50,772 nt of DNA from Alkalibacterium iburiense (GCF_039521845.1 NZ_BAAACW010000103.1:1-50772); one strand, 5' to 3'. Positions 26,172 to 36,601 are shown, numbered from the stretch's first letter. Made by a program: numbers and translations. Notes: generated from the letters alone by a model not told the origin.

Positions 26172-28190
26172 ATGGCTGAAGAACGAACTTTTGAACAAGC
26201 TAAAGAGCGCGTGGATGAATTAGTGACTTTATTGGACAAGTATAGCCATGAATATTATGTTTTAGACCAACCAACTATTCCAGATGAAGAGTACGATAAA
26301 TTGTACAGAGAACTGGTGGATTTAGAAGAGTTGTATCCTACACTGATTCAAAATAATTCTCCTACTCAACGTGTGGGAGGAGCTCTTTTAGAAGGGTTTG
26401 AAAAAGTCAGACATGACTCACCGATGTTGAGCTTGGATAATGCTTTTTCCAAAGAAGAGTTGGAAGCTTTTGACCGTCGGGTTTCACAAAGACTAGACAA
26501 TGATTATATGTATCATTGTGAACTGAAAATAGATGGACTGGCTGTTTCTCTAAAATATGAAGAAGGCAAGCTGGTTCAAGCTGTAACACGGGGAGACGGG
26601 ACAGTCGGTGAAAATGTGACGGCGAATGTTCGTACCATTAAAGCTATTCCCTTAAGACTGAAAGAACCTGTTACTTTAGAAGTCCGTGGAGAGATTTATA
26701 TGCCGAAGTCTTCTTTTGTCGCATTAAACCAGCAAAGGGAAGAACAAGGAGAGGCTATATTTGCTAATCCACGGAATGCTGCAGCAGGAACATTGAGAAA
26801 TTTGGATCCCCAAGTAACAGCTTCTAGAAACTTGAGTATATTTCTTTACTCCCTGCCTCAAATCGCTGATAAGGCCATCGAAAGTCAAGATGAAGCTCTA
26901 CAGTTACTGGATCGATTAGGTTTAAAAACTAATCCGGAAAGAAAAGTCTTTGCAACAATCGACGAAGTCTGGGCATTTGTAGAGGAATATGAAGCCAGAC
27001 GGAATAGTCTTCCTTATGAAATTGATGGGATTGTCATCAAGGTCAATGAAATAGCTAATCAAGAAAAAGCAGGTTACACGGTTAAAGCTCCAAGATGGGC
27101 CATCGCATACAAGTTTCCAGCTGAAGAATCTAAAACCACTATTCGTCAAATAGAATGGACAGTGGGACGTACCGGAGTAGTGACACCTACAGCTATAATG
27201 GATCCGGTGCAATTAGCAGGCACAACGGTTCAGCGTGCCAGCCTGCACAACGTGGATTTGATGAAGGAAAAAGATATTCGCTTATTTGATACAGTGGTTG
27301 TTAGAAAAGCGGGGGATATTATTCCAGAAGTAGTGAGAGTCGATTTAGAACACCGACCGAAAGAAAGTAAACCCTACGAGTATCCAACGCATTGTCCGGC
27401 GTGTAACAGTGAACTGATGCATTTAGATGATGAAGTGGCATTAAGATGTATGAATCCTAAATGCAGTGCTCAGGCAAAAGAAAAAGCGACGCATTTTGTC
27501 TCTAGAAATGCCATGAATATTGATGGTTTAGGAGAACGGATTATCAATCAGTTATTTGAAAACAAATTGATTAATGATTCAGCTGATTTGTATTATTTAT
27601 CAAAAGAAGAATTAATGAATCTCGAAAAAATGGGAGACAAATCTTCAGACAATCTAATCCAGGCTATCGAAGCATCTAAAGAGAATTCTCTAGAGAGATT
27701 ACTATTTGGCTTAGGTATCCGACACGTAGGTGCCAAAGCAGCTAGACTCTTAGCAGAAGAATATGAAACCTTGGAAAATGTTAAGGAAGCTTCCCTAGAG
27801 TCCATTCAATCAATCGAAGGGATTGGAGAAAAAATCGCTGAAAGCATCCATGCGTTTTTTGAACTGGAAGAAGTCGATGAACTAATTGAAAAATTGAAAC
27901 AAGCTCAGGTCAATATGACTTACACAGGAATTAAAAAAGAACAGATAGAGCAAGTGGATTCCTTCTTTACGGATAAAACAGTAGTCATTACTGGAAAATT
28001 GGAACACTTTAAACGAACAGAACTGAAAGAGAGACTGGAAAGTTTAGGGGCAAAAGTTACAGGAAGTGTCTCTAAGAAGACAGATTATTTAATTGCAGGC
28101 GAAGAAGCCGGCAGCAAATTAACAAAAGCCCAAGAACTAGACATTCCTATATTGTCTGAAGCAAATGTACTAGAGGAGTTAAATGAATGA
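26172..28190 (+). CDS. ligA: NAD-dependent DNA ligase LigA
   Basis: A 672-aa enzyme that seals nicks in replication and repair. It has domain Ia (YYVLDQPTIPDEEYDKLYREL), the adenylation domain with nucleophile Lys119 in CELKIDGLAVSL and the RGDGTVGENVT loop, an OB fold, a four-Cys zinc finger (CPAC then CMNPKC), helix-hairpin-helix repeats and a C-terminal BRCT domain (about 590-668). All parts are full length. It starts 29 bases after pcrA, the usual Gram-positive order. Confidence 0.97.
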   Translation: MAEERTFEQAKERVDELVTLLDKYSHEYYVLDQPTIPDEEYDKLYRELVDLEELYPTLIQNNSPTQRVGGALLEGFEKVRHDSPMLSLDNAFSKEELEAFDRRVSQRLDNDYMYHCELKIDGLAVSLKYEEGKLVQAVTRGDGTVGENVTANVRTIKAIPLRLKEPVTLEVRGEIYMPKSSFVALNQQREEQGEAIFANPRNAAAGTLRNLDPQVTASRNLSIFLYSLPQIADKAIESQDEALQLLDRLGLKTNPERKVFATIDEVWAFVEEYEARRNSLPYEIDGIVIKVNEIANQEKAGYTVKAPRWAIAYKFPAEESKTTIRQIEWTVGRTGVVTPTAIMDPVQLAGTTVQRASLHNVDLMKEKDIRLFDTVVVRKAGDIIPEVVRVDLEHRPKESKPYEYPTHCPACNSELMHLDDEVALRCMNPKCSAQAKEKATHFVSRNAMNIDGLGERIINQLFENKLINDSADLYYLSKEELMNLEKMGDKSSDNLIQAIEASKENSLERLLFGLGIRHVGAKAARLLAEEYETLENVKEASLESIQSIEGIGEKIAESIHAFFELEEVDELIEKLKQAQVNMTYTGIKKEQIEQVDSFFTDKTVVITGKLEHFKRTELKERLESLGAKVTGSVSKKTDYLIAGEEAGSKLTKAQELDIPILSEANVLEELNE

Positions 28191-28200
28191 ATAGAAAGAA

Positions 28201-29427
28201 GTGTGGCAGAGAGTGAAAAGAAAAATACTGCTAATTAGTTTATTAACCGGTATACTCTTCCTAACTGCATGTGACTTTTTCCCTGAACCTGTTGATCCTA
28301 ATCAGCCGGACCTGGGAGAGTCAGAAGTTGGAGAAGAAACTGGCGAAGACACGGATAATGAAATATCCACAGTAGACATACAAGTCGATTCTGAATACTA
28401 CAGACCGGTTATATCTGAAGATGGTACCTATACACCAAGTCAGCACCGGGGGATTACAAGACAGCTCAATTCTGGTGTGAATATTAGAACGTTTGAGAGT
28501 GATTTAATGAGACACTCTCAACGCTACTTTTCGACGGAGACTCATTTTCTTCAAGAAGGACAATTCTTGTCTGCAAATGAAGTGTATAGTTGGCTAGCGC
28601 GTTACGAAGAGCCTGCAGAACCAGAAGAGGCTGAAGAAGGAGAAGAGGTTGAAGAGGTCGAAGAAGTTGAAGAAAGTCTTGGCTTAAATCCTCCATCTAA
28701 TGGCAGTTTAGATCCAGAGGAAAGAAACCCAAACTATTTGAGTTCTATTTTAGAACACGACTTTTATATTCAAACAGAAAACGGCTTGGAATTAGCTGGG
28801 TTGAGCATAGGCTTGGCTCTGAATTCTGTTGATTATTACAGTGATGAACTGGGTACCCCATTTCAACAATCCATTTCAACTGATGAATTGTTAGAAGAAG
28901 GTCAACGGATGAGTGATGAAGTGATAGCTCGTCTAAGAGCGAAAGAAGGTCTAGAGAATGTTCCTATTATGATAGCATTGTATGAGCAATCCACTCAAGA
29001 TGACTTGGCCCCAGGAACATATATAGCCGTAGGAATCAGTGAAGATGGCGATAGCTCAGTTTCTGAATGGAATGCGATTAATGAAGACAGGCTGGTCTTT
29101 CCTTTAGAAGGGATGCAAAGTGCTGAAGGAAATAGCTTTGCCAATTTCCGATCAGAAGTTGAAAACTTTTTCCCTAATATCAGTGGGGTTACAGGGGTTG
29201 CTCATTATGTTGAAGAACAACTCGTGCATTTACAAATTGACATAATGATTCAGTTTTATGGAAAAGGTGAAATTATTGCCTTTACTCAGTTTTTAAATGA
29301 AGCAGCACTTAATTATTTACCAGCTACAACACCAATAGAAATAAGAGTAGAATCTTTGAATGGGATGGAGTCATTCCTGTATCGAGAGAACGACCAAGAA
29401 GAATTCGAAGTTTTTATTTATAATTAA
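28201..29427 (+). CDS. camS: CamS-family sex-pheromone-precursor lipoprotein
   Basis: A lipoprotein of about 400 residues. A basic start and hydrophobic stretch (ILLISLLTGILF) end in the lipobox LTAC, so the Cys is lipidated and the mature protein sits on the outer membrane face. A Glu-rich run (about 138-160, repeated GEEVEEVEEVEE) is unusual and low in complexity. The CamS domain follows. In staphylococci and enterococci the signal peptide of this family is processed into a pheromone-like peptide; whether that happens here is unknown. The GTG at 28201 or the GTG at 28213 could start it. It follows ligA by 10 bases, as is conserved. Confidence 0.9.
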   Translation: MWQRVKRKILLISLLTGILFLTACDFFPEPVDPNQPDLGESEVGEETGEDTDNEISTVDIQVDSEYYRPVISEDGTYTPSQHRGITRQLNSGVNIRTFESDLMRHSQRYFSTETHFLQEGQFLSANEVYSWLARYEEPAEPEEAEEGEEVEEVEEVEESLGLNPPSNGSLDPEERNPNYLSSILEHDFYIQTENGLELAGLSIGLALNSVDYYSDELGTPFQQSISTDELLEEGQRMSDEVIARLRAKEGLENVPIMIALYEQSTQDDLAPGTYIAVGISEDGDSSVSEWNAINEDRLVFPLEGMQSAEGNSFANFRSEVENFFPNISGVTGVAHYVEEQLVHLQIDIMIQFYGKGEIIAFTQFLNEAALNYLPATTPIEIRVESLNGMESFLYRENDQEEFEVFIYN

Positions 29428-29459
29428 TAGTGAAACTTATTATACGAGGAGTGTTTAAC

Positions 29460-29765
29460 ATGACAATAAGCGAAGATACAGTAAGACAAGTAGCTAAGTT
29501 AGCTAAATTAGAGTTTGAAGAAGAAGACATTCATTCTTTTACAAATGATTTAGATGGTATTGTAGAGATGGTAGAGAAACTGGATAGTTTGGATACAGAA
29601 GGTATCGAACCGACCTATCACGGTATAGCGCATAAAAACATATGGCGAGAAGACAAAGCTGTCAAAGGAGCAGACAGAGACGAACTCTTTAGTAACCTCA
29701 AAAATCATAAAGATGGCTATATTGAAGTACCGGCCATGCTGGATAACGGGGAGGGCGAAGCGTAG
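29460..29765 (+). CDS. gatC: Glutamyl-tRNA(Gln) amidotransferase subunit C
   Basis: A 101-aa subunit that wraps around GatA and stabilises the GatCAB complex. The complex converts Glu-tRNA(Gln), and often Asp-tRNA(Asn), to the amide form. The family signature VRQVAKLAKLEFEEED and DIVEMVEKLDSLDTEGIEP are clear. ATG 29460 is chosen because GAGGAG lies eight bases upstream and family members begin there; the earlier GTG at 29430 would add ten residues. Its TAG shares one base with the GTG of gatA. Confidence 0.95.
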   Translation: MTISEDTVRQVAKLAKLEFEEEDIHSFTNDLDGIVEMVEKLDSLDTEGIEPTYHGIAHKNIWREDKAVKGADRDELFSNLKNHKDGYIEVPAMLDNGEGEA

Positions 29766-31231
29766 TGAACTTTTTAGATTACACATTAGAAGTATTGCAT
29801 GAGAAATTAGTCAATAAAGAATTGACCTCTGTTGAATTGACAGAAGCTGTTTACGAAAACATTGAAAAAATGGATGATCAAATTGGCGCTTTCCTTGCAT
29901 TAGGAAAAGAGGAAGCATTGGAAGCTGCTAAACAAGTAGATGAAAAAGGGATTGATCCAAATAATGTGTTAAGTGGTCTGCCGATTGGTATAAAAGACAA
30001 TCTGGTAACTAAAGGTGTCGAAACAACTGCTGCCTCGAAGATTTTAAGTGGCTTCATCCCTACTTATAATGCGACTGTAGTAGAAAGAGTACGTCAAAAT
30101 GGTATGATTACAACAGGGAAATTAAACATGGATGAATTTGCGATGGGGGGATCTACTGAAAACTCGGCATACAAACTCACACGTAATCCTTGGAATCTTA
30201 AAAAAGTACCAGGTGGTTCTTCAGGTGGGTCAGCTGCTGCAGTAGCTTCTGGACAGATTCCAGTTTCTTTAGGTTCGGACACCGGTGGTTCAATCAGAAC
30301 ACCAGCCGCTTTTACAGGAATTGTTGGAATGAAACCGACTTATGGTCTGGTGTCTCGCTATGGTCTCATTGCTTATGGGTCAAGTTTGGATACAGTCGGA
30401 CCATTCACGAAGACCGTGAAGGATAACGCATTGGTTTTAAATGCGATTAGTGGAAAAGATGAAAAAGATTCTACTTCTTATAGAGGAGAGCTACCCGACT
30501 TTACTGAAGGAATAGAAAATGGGGTGAAGGGCCTTCGTATAGGGGTACCTAAAGAATACATTAAAGAAGAAGTCAAGGAAGACGGTGTGGTAAATAAAGT
30601 CAGAGAAGCACTGGAATTGTACAAAAAAATGGGCGCAGAAGTCGTGGAAGTCAGCTTGCCTCATACTGAATATGGTGTACCTGCTTATTATATTTTAGCA
30701 TCTTCTGAAGCGGCCAGTAATTTACAGCGATTTGATGGTATCCGTTATGGTTACCGTGCGGAGCAGACTGAGACATTAGAAGACCTTTATGTCAAGTCGC
30801 GAAGCGAAGGATTCGGACTGGAAGTGAAACGCCGTATTATGTTAGGAACTTTCTCGTTGAGTTCTGGATTTTACGATGCTCACTTTAAAAAGGCAGCTAA
30901 AGCGAGAACATTGATTATGCAAGACTTTGATAAAGTCTTTGAAGAAGTGGATGTGTTAATCGCTCCAACCACAACCACGACTGCCTATGACATTGGCGGT
31001 AAAATCGAAGATCCCATTGAAATGTATATGTCTGACGTCTTAACGGTTACGATTAACTTGGCCGGAGTTCCATCACTTTCCATACCTTGTGGGTTTTCAA
31101 ATGGATTACCTGTAGGTATGCAATTAATTGGTAAACACTTTGACGAGCAAACACTCTACAGAGCCGCCTATGCTTTTGAGCGAGAGACAGATTACCATAC
31201 TCAGAAACCAACATTTGAAGGAGGAGAATAA
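29765..31231 (+). CDS. gatA: Glutamyl-tRNA(Gln) amidotransferase subunit A
   Basis: A 488-aa amidase-signature enzyme that releases ammonia from glutamine. The Ser-cisSer-Lys triad is visible: Lys77 in GIKDNL, the cis-Ser region in GGSSGGSAAAVASG, and the nucleophile region in LGSDTGGSIRTPA. It starts at GTG 29765, overlapping the gatC stop by one base, so translation is coupled. GatB follows three bases after the stop. Confidence 0.97.
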   Translation: MNFLDYTLEVLHEKLVNKELTSVELTEAVYENIEKMDDQIGAFLALGKEEALEAAKQVDEKGIDPNNVLSGLPIGIKDNLVTKGVETTAASKILSGFIPTYNATVVERVRQNGMITTGKLNMDEFAMGGSTENSAYKLTRNPWNLKKVPGGSSGGSAAAVASGQIPVSLGSDTGGSIRTPAAFTGIVGMKPTYGLVSRYGLIAYGSSLDTVGPFTKTVKDNALVLNAISGKDEKDSTSYRGELPDFTEGIENGVKGLRIGVPKEYIKEEVKEDGVVNKVREALELYKKMGAEVVEVSLPHTEYGVPAYYILASSEAASNLQRFDGIRYGYRAEQTETLEDLYVKSRSEGFGLEVKRRIMLGTFSLSSGFYDAHFKKAAKARTLIMQDFDKVFEEVDVLIAPTTTTTAYDIGGKIEDPIEMYMSDVLTVTINLAGVPSLSIPCGFSNGLPVGMQLIGKHFDEQTLYRAAYAFERETDYHTQKPTFEGGE

Positions 31232-31234
31232 TCA

Positions 31235-32668
31235 ATGAATTTAGAACCCGTTATTGGCTTAGAACTCCATGTTGAGTTAAAAACAGAATCAAAAATGTTC
31301 TCCCCGTCTCCAGTCGGATTTGGAGCAGAACCAAATACGAATACAAATGAAATTGATTGGGGTTACCCAGGAGTTTTACCAGTGGTAAACCAAAAAGCGA
31401 TTGAATTTGGAATGAAAGCAGCCTTAGCTTTAAACTGTACGATAACGAATCATAGTAAATTTGATCGAAAAAACTACTTTTATCCTGATAATCCAAAAGC
31501 TTTCCAAATATCTCAATATGATCAGCCGATTGGATATGATGGCTGGATAGAGATTGAAGTAGAGGGAGAAAAGAAAAAAATACGCATTGAGCGTGTCCAC
31601 TTAGAAGAAGATGCAGGAAAAACCACTCACGGAGACGATGGGTATTCTTATGTTGACTTGAACCGTCAAGGGACACCGCTTATTGAAATTGTATCAGAAG
31701 CAGACATTCGTTCACCGGAAGAAGCACAAGCTTACCTGGATACTATTAGACAACTCATTCAGTTTACAGGAGTTTCTGATGTTAAAATGCAAGAAGGATC
31801 CATGCGCTGTGACGCCAATATTTCACTCCGTCCTTTTGGACAAGAAGAATTCGGGGTTAAATCAGAACTGAAAAACTTGAATTCCATTAACAATGTCAGA
31901 AAAGGTTTAACCTATGAGATTCAAAGACAGGAAAAAGCTTTAATCGCAGGAGAAGAATTACTTCAAGAAACAAGACGTTTTGATGATACGACTGGTCAGA
32001 CTATTTTAATGCGTGTCAAAGAAGGCTCAAGTGATTATCGTTATTTCCCGGAACCGGATATTCCAACCTTGGAAATAAGTGATGAGTGGATTGAAAAGGT
32101 CAGACAATCCTTACCGGAAATGCCTAAGGATAGACAAGTCCGATATGTAAAAGAGTTCAATTTACCGGAGTACGATGCCCAAGTATTGACTGCGTCAGTT
32201 GAAATGTCTGATTACTTCCAAGAAACAGTGAATCATGGAGCAGATCCTAAGCAAGCATCTAACTGGTTAATGGGAGAAGTGTCAGCTTACTTGAACAGCG
32301 AACAAATAGAATTGTCAGACACCCAAATGACTCCCAAAGCTTTAGCTGAAATGATCAACCTGATTGGAGATGGAACCATTTCATCAAAAATAGCTAAAAA
32401 AGTGTTCAGAGAATTAGTTCAAAATGGCAGTGATGATGTGAAGGCATTAGTTGAAGAAAAAGGCTGGATACAGTTAAGCGACCCTTCAAAACTCTTACCG
32501 ATTATTAATGAAACATTAGATCAGAACGAGCAGTCTATCGAAGATTATAAAAACGGCAAGGGCCGAGCTTTAGGTTTCTTAGTCGGGCAAATAATGAAAG
32601 AAACAAGAGGACAAGCCAACCCAGGTGTTGTAAATAAATTATTAAAACAAGAAATTGATAAAAGGTAA
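31235..32668 (+). CDS. gatB: Aspartyl/glutamyl-tRNA amidotransferase subunit B
   Basis: A 477-aa kinase-like subunit that phosphorylates the Glu on tRNA and receives ammonia from GatA. The opening VIGLELHVELKTESKMFSPS, the zinc/Mg region YFYPDNPKAFQISQYDQPIG, and the YRYFPEPDIP motif are canonical. A C-terminal YqeY-like tail (about 400-477, ending NPGVVNKLLKQEIDKR) binds tRNA. The zinc-binding Cys residues of some GatB proteins are absent, as in many Bacilli. GAAGGAGGAG precedes ATG 31235. Confidence 0.97.
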   Translation: MNLEPVIGLELHVELKTESKMFSPSPVGFGAEPNTNTNEIDWGYPGVLPVVNQKAIEFGMKAALALNCTITNHSKFDRKNYFYPDNPKAFQISQYDQPIGYDGWIEIEVEGEKKKIRIERVHLEEDAGKTTHGDDGYSYVDLNRQGTPLIEIVSEADIRSPEEAQAYLDTIRQLIQFTGVSDVKMQEGSMRCDANISLRPFGQEEFGVKSELKNLNSINNVRKGLTYEIQRQEKALIAGEELLQETRRFDDTTGQTILMRVKEGSSDYRYFPEPDIPTLEISDEWIEKVRQSLPEMPKDRQVRYVKEFNLPEYDAQVLTASVEMSDYFQETVNHGADPKQASNWLMGEVSAYLNSEQIELSDTQMTPKALAEMINLIGDGTISSKIAKKVFRELVQNGSDDVKALVEEKGWIQLSDPSKLLPIINETLDQNEQSIEDYKNGKGRALGFLVGQIMKETRGQANPGVVNKLLKQEIDKR

Positions 32669-32694
32669 ATGGCCAACTGAGGGAGTGTATGTAC

Positions 32695-33714
32695 ATGAGA
32701 AATAGAGCTAGAATTATTTATAATCCCACATCAGGAAGAGAAACGTTTACACGACACTTACCTGAGATATTAAAAGTATATGAAAATGCGGGTTATGATA
32801 CCAGTACATTTTGTACCACAGCCTCCCCTTTAAGTGCCCAGAAAGAAGCAGAGAGATGTACAAAAGATCATTTCGATTTAATAGTAGCGGTCGGTGGAGA
32901 CGGAACTATAAACGAAGTGATTAATGGCATGGCACCTTTTGAACATCGTCCTAAACTGGCCATTATTCCTGCAGGAACAACGAATGATTTTGCCAGAGCT
33001 TTAAAAATACCGAGAAATGATTATGTTGAAGCAGCGATGCTTATACATAAAAATCAATCTGTCTTTATGGACATTGGTGAAATAAAAACAGAAAAAACGA
33101 ATCGGTATTTTGCTAATATTGGAGCAGCAGGATCACTAACTGAGCTTACGTATGATGTACCAGCGAATATGAAATCTGTATTTGGGTCGTTGGCGTATTT
33201 TGTTAGAGGAGCAGAACTACTTCCACGTATAGGAAAAGTTCCTCTCAAAGTGACATATGATCAAGGGGTGTATGAAGGCAATGCTTCTCTAGTGTTTGTC
33301 GCTCTAACCAATTCAGTAGGGGGCTTTGAAAAAATCGCTCCTGACAAGGTGCTCGGCGATGGTAAGTTTACCTTAATCATCGTCAAAACGACAAACTTAG
33401 CCGAAATTTTAAGATTGATTACCCTGCTTATTAACGATGGCAAACATGTTAACCATCCGAAAGTTCTGTATACTAAAACTAGTCATGTTAAAGCAGAAAC
33501 TTTGAATGAGCAGGAATTAATGATTAATATTGACGGAGAATATGGGGGAGACGCTCCAGTAGATTTCATTATGCATCAGCAGCATATCGATATTGTTTCT
33601 GATTTGGATAGAATGAAATTAGCGATAGAAGCACCAGATTCAATGAGAAGAGAAAAAGAATCTGAATTTGTTAAAAAAGTTTCTGAGTTAGAAGAAACAG
33701 ATCATGTGGAATAA
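32695..33714 (+). CDS. dagK: Diacylglycerol kinase (DagK/YerQ-like)
   Basis: A soluble lipid kinase of 339 residues. It recycles diacylglycerol left over from lipoteichoic acid synthesis into phosphatidic acid, so it fits metabolically with the ltaS gene earlier in the window. Key motifs are the phosphate-binding YNPTSGRE, the ATP loop VGGDGTINEVINGM, and AIIPAGTTNDFARAL. ATG 32695 has nine bases of spacing from GAGGGAG; ATG 32689 has only three. It lies downstream of gatB, as in other Lactobacillales and Bacillales. Confidence 0.92.
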   Translation: MRNRARIIYNPTSGRETFTRHLPEILKVYENAGYDTSTFCTTASPLSAQKEAERCTKDHFDLIVAVGGDGTINEVINGMAPFEHRPKLAIIPAGTTNDFARALKIPRNDYVEAAMLIHKNQSVFMDIGEIKTEKTNRYFANIGAAGSLTELTYDVPANMKSVFGSLAYFVRGAELLPRIGKVPLKVTYDQGVYEGNASLVFVALTNSVGGFEKIAPDKVLGDGKFTLIIVKTTNLAEILRLITLLINDGKHVNHPKVLYTKTSHVKAETLNEQELMINIDGEYGGDAPVDFIMHQQHIDIVSDLDRMKLAIEAPDSMRREKESEFVKKVSELEETDHVE

Positions 33715-33741
33715 ATGAATGCTTGTTTTAAAAGCAATGTA

Positions 33742-33787
33742 AAAAACGAATGAGATCCCAGCATGGTTGGGAGACTCATTCGTTTTT
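33742..33787. terminator. Bidirectional terminator between dagK and the AraC gene
   Basis: A long stem pairs AAAAACGAATGAG(a)TCCCA with TGGGA(ga)CTCATTCGTTTTT. The A and T runs on the two sides serve both convergent genes. Confidence 0.9.
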
Positions 33788-33791
33788 GTGT

Positions 33792-34640
33792 TTAATCGCT
33801 TTCCTTTATGCTATTTTTATTGGCGTAAAAGGTGGGCGATTCCCCGTAATGTTTCTTGAAAAGTTTACTGAAATATAATGGATCATCGTAACCTACAGAA
33901 TGAGCCACTTCTTTGACTGTCATCGACTGATCAGCTTCTAAATACTCTTTGGCTTTTTCCAAGCGGTAATGGATAAGGTAGTTGATTGGGGTATCTCCCG
34001 TTAGTTCTTTAAATAATCTGGAAAGGGTAGCCGTAGTCGTAAAAAAGGACTCGGCTAAATGGTTGAGGGTTAAATCATCAGCATAATGGTTTTCAATATA
34101 TAACTGAACATCATTAACAAAAGATTGCTTCTCGGATTCTTCTTCATCAGAAACCAAGTCTCTGTTTATTGTGACCGTGTCTTCATCCCGAATCAAATAA
34201 ACAATCAATTTATAGACCAGTGATTTGATAATAAGCTCATGACCAGGTTTCTGTTCATTTAACTCAAGTATGATTTCCTCACATGTTTCAAAAAAGTCCT
34301 CTTTATACTGACCAAGGTGTATAATCTTTGATTCAAAAGGCAGGAAGTTTCTGGGGAAACGGTCCAGGTTAAAGTGTTTCAACCCGATATGAATTTGAAT
34401 ATTTCGCATACCATCTTGCGAAAACTCAAAGTGCTCTACTCCGGGATTAAATAATAAGACTGTTTTTTCAGACAAATGGACAGTTTCGCCATCGATGACA
34501 TAAAATGAGTCACCTTTCATTATAATAGACAACTCAAAAAAGTCATGTGAGTGTTCTCTACCGCAATGAGGGCCAACATTTTCGGCATCAAAAACATACA
34601 GAACATCTGGATTAAATGTTTTTGAATGGATATGTAACAT
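33792..34640 (-). CDS. AraC-family transcriptional regulator
   Basis: A 282-aa regulator. The N-terminal cupin-like ligand domain (HSHDFFELSIIMKGDSFYVIDGETVHL) is followed by two helix-turn-helix motifs. The second is diagnostic: SVGYDDPLYFSKLFKKHYGESP. The ligand is probably a sugar or small metabolite, but there is no sugar gene beside it. It is divergent from the ABC exporter pair across a 200-bp gap and may control it. Confidence 0.88.
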   Translation of the reverse strand: MLHIHSKTFNPDVLYVFDAENVGPHCGREHSHDFFELSIIMKGDSFYVIDGETVHLSEKTVLLFNPGVEHFEFSQDGMRNIQIHIGLKHFNLDRFPRNFLPFESKIIHLGQYKEDFFETCEEIILELNEQKPGHELIIKSLVYKLIVYLIRDEDTVTINRDLVSDEEESEKQSFVNDVQLYIENHYADDLTLNHLAESFFTTTATLSRLFKELTGDTPINYLIHYRLEKAKEYLEADQSMTVKEVAHSVGYDDPLYFSKLFKKHYGESPTFYANKNSIKESD

Positions 34641-34840
34641 AGTATCTCCTTCTTTTTTATCACTTCTCCTAAATTATACCTATTCACAATTTTTACTGCA
34701 ATAACTTCATCCGATATCTTCTAAATAACTAAGGTAATCGAAAAATCAATTTATTCCATGCTATTTGAAGATAAAATCCATTCTATTATGTGAAAGAGAC
34801 GAGTAAAGTAAGCAAGGAAATCAGGAGAGGTGAAAAAGGA

Positions 34841-36601
34841 ATGTACTCTATTAAATGGGTTTGGAAATATATTCAGTCATATTTATTTGGCTGGGTTTGG
34901 GCAAGTATTGTGACGGTCATCGTCGCAGGTTTATTCGTCGTATCTCCTTATATTGGGGGATTACTGGTAGATGAAGTTATTATAGGAGGACAGGATGAGT
35001 TACTTCTCCCATTACTCGGGTTAATGATAGGAAGTGTCGTCCTTCGAACAGTCTTACGCTATGTTTCCCAAATAGAATTTGAGAGAATCAGTCAAAATGT
35101 CCTCTATCAAGTACGCGAGGACTTATACACTAAGTTGCAGGAACTGGATTTAACTTTTTTCAACACGACTAGAGTGGGAGATATAATGGCACGTATGACG
35201 GGAGATACAGATGCCATTCGTCATAATGTGGCATGGACTTATTTTAACGCCCTAGATAATGTTGTTTTATTTATATCTGCTCTTATTTTAATGGGGACTA
35301 TTGAATGGCGTCTCATGCTTTCTTTGCTGGTCGTTACACCATTTGTCGGATTGTTTACACTGTTGTTATCTGCTCAAGCGCGACATGCATTTTATGAGAT
35401 TAGAGAAAGTTTTTCACGACTAAACTCGATGGTTGAAGAAAATATTGGTGGAAACAAAGTGGTCAAAGCCTTTGCTAATGAAGCCTATGAAATAAAGAAA
35501 TTTGATGCTCGAAATGAACAGTTTAAACAGGCTAATATGGATTCAGCTCGTATATCCAAGCGTTATTTACCTATTATAGAAACCTTTGCAGGATTCATGT
35601 CGGTAATCGCTATTGGTTTAGGCGGCTGGTTTGCTATAACAGGTAGAATGAGTGTGGGGAATTTAGTGGCTTTCACCGGAGTAATCTGGATGTTGAATAT
35701 GCCTATGCGAAATATAGGGAATTACATGAATGATATCCAGCGTTTCAATTCAGGAACAATAAAAATTCGTGAAATGCTAGCCACTCAACCGAAAATACCT
35801 ATAGATAAGCAAACGAAGAATAAGAGAATCGAAGGAGCCGTTGAGTTTGAAAATGTTTCCTTTGCTTTTGATGACGAGCCTGATCAACGAGTTCTCAATA
35901 ACATTTCTTTTAAAGTAGAACCCGGTCAAGTGGTCGGTATTTTAGGTGAAACAGGTTCTGGTAAGTCTACAGTAGTCAATTTAATTTCTCGATTCATTGA
36001 TCCTACTGAAGGCCGAGTATTAATTGATAATGAAGATGCTAGAAACTGGAATGTGATAGAACTACGGACCAATATAGCGGTGGTTATGCAAGATGTCTTT
36101 TTGTTTTCAGATACAATTCAAAATAATATTGCATTCAATGAACCTAACACTCAGTTTGAGACAGTTGAGAAAGTAGCTAGGGTAGCTGATGCCAGCCAGT
36201 TTATTGAACAGTTACCAGAAAAATACCGTACCTATATTGGCGAAAGAGGAAGCGGCTTGTCTGGCGGACAAAAACAACGCCTTTCATTAGCTAGAGGTTT
36301 ATTAAAAGATCCATCTATTCTCATATTAGACGATACAACATCTGCGGTAGATATGGAAACAGAAGTTAAGATTCAAGAAGGGATGAAAGAAGTCAGTCAG
36401 CAAAAGACTACCTTCATCATCGCCAATCGTATTTCATCGATTAAACATGCCGATCAAATCTTAGTTTTATCTAAAGGAAACATATTGGAACAAGGAAAAC
36501 ACCAGGAACTCCTTATTAAAGGAGGAGCCTATTACCAAATTTACAAAGAACAGCTCGGACAATCCATGGTAGAGGAGGATAAAGATGGCTCAAGCCTTTA
36601 G
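34841..36601 (+). CDS. Heterodimeric ABC exporter, subunit with degenerate ATP site
   Basis: A half-transporter of about 586 residues: six membrane helices (about 15-300) and an ATPase domain. Walker A is GETGSGKS and the signature LSGGQKQR is canonical. The Walker B catalytic Glu is replaced by Asp498 (LILDDTTSAVD), and the H-loop His is Asn529 (IIANRISS). Such changes mark the non-hydrolysing site of heterodimers like LmrCD, BmrCD and EfrCD. AGGAGAGGTG supports ATG 34841 rather than the GTG at 34790. Its end overlaps the next gene by 17 bases. Substrates could be drugs or lipids. Confidence 0.9.
   Translation: MYSIKWVWKYIQSYLFGWVWASIVTVIVAGLFVVSPYIGGLLVDEVIIGGQDELLLPLLGLMIGSVVLRTVLRYVSQIEFERISQNVLYQVREDLYTKLQELDLTFFNTTRVGDIMARMTGDTDAIRHNVAWTYFNALDNVVLFISALILMGTIEWRLMLSLLVVTPFVGLFTLLLSAQARHAFYEIRESFSRLNSMVEENIGGNKVVKAFANEAYEIKKFDARNEQFKQANMDSARISKRYLPIIETFAGFMSVIAIGLGGWFAITGRMSVGNLVAFTGVIWMLNMPMRNIGNYMNDIQRFNSGTIKIREMLATQPKIPIDKQTKNKRIEGAVEFENVSFAFDDEPDQRVLNNISFKVEPGQVVGILGETGSGKSTVVNLISRFIDPTEGRVLIDNEDARNWNVIELRTNIAVVMQDVFLFSDTIQNNIAFNEPNTQFETVEKVARVADASQFIEQLPEKYRTYIGERGSGLSGGQKQRLSLARGLLKDPSILILDDTTSAVDMETEVKIQEGMKEVSQQKTTFIIANRISSIKHADQILVLSKGNILEQGKHQELLIKGGAYYQIYKEQLGQSMVEEDKDGSSL

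Noticed and set aside
31251..31676. 141-residue open frame on the minus strand inside gatB
   Set aside because: gatB is full length and well conserved here. The antisense frame has no ribosome-binding site and no recognisable family.
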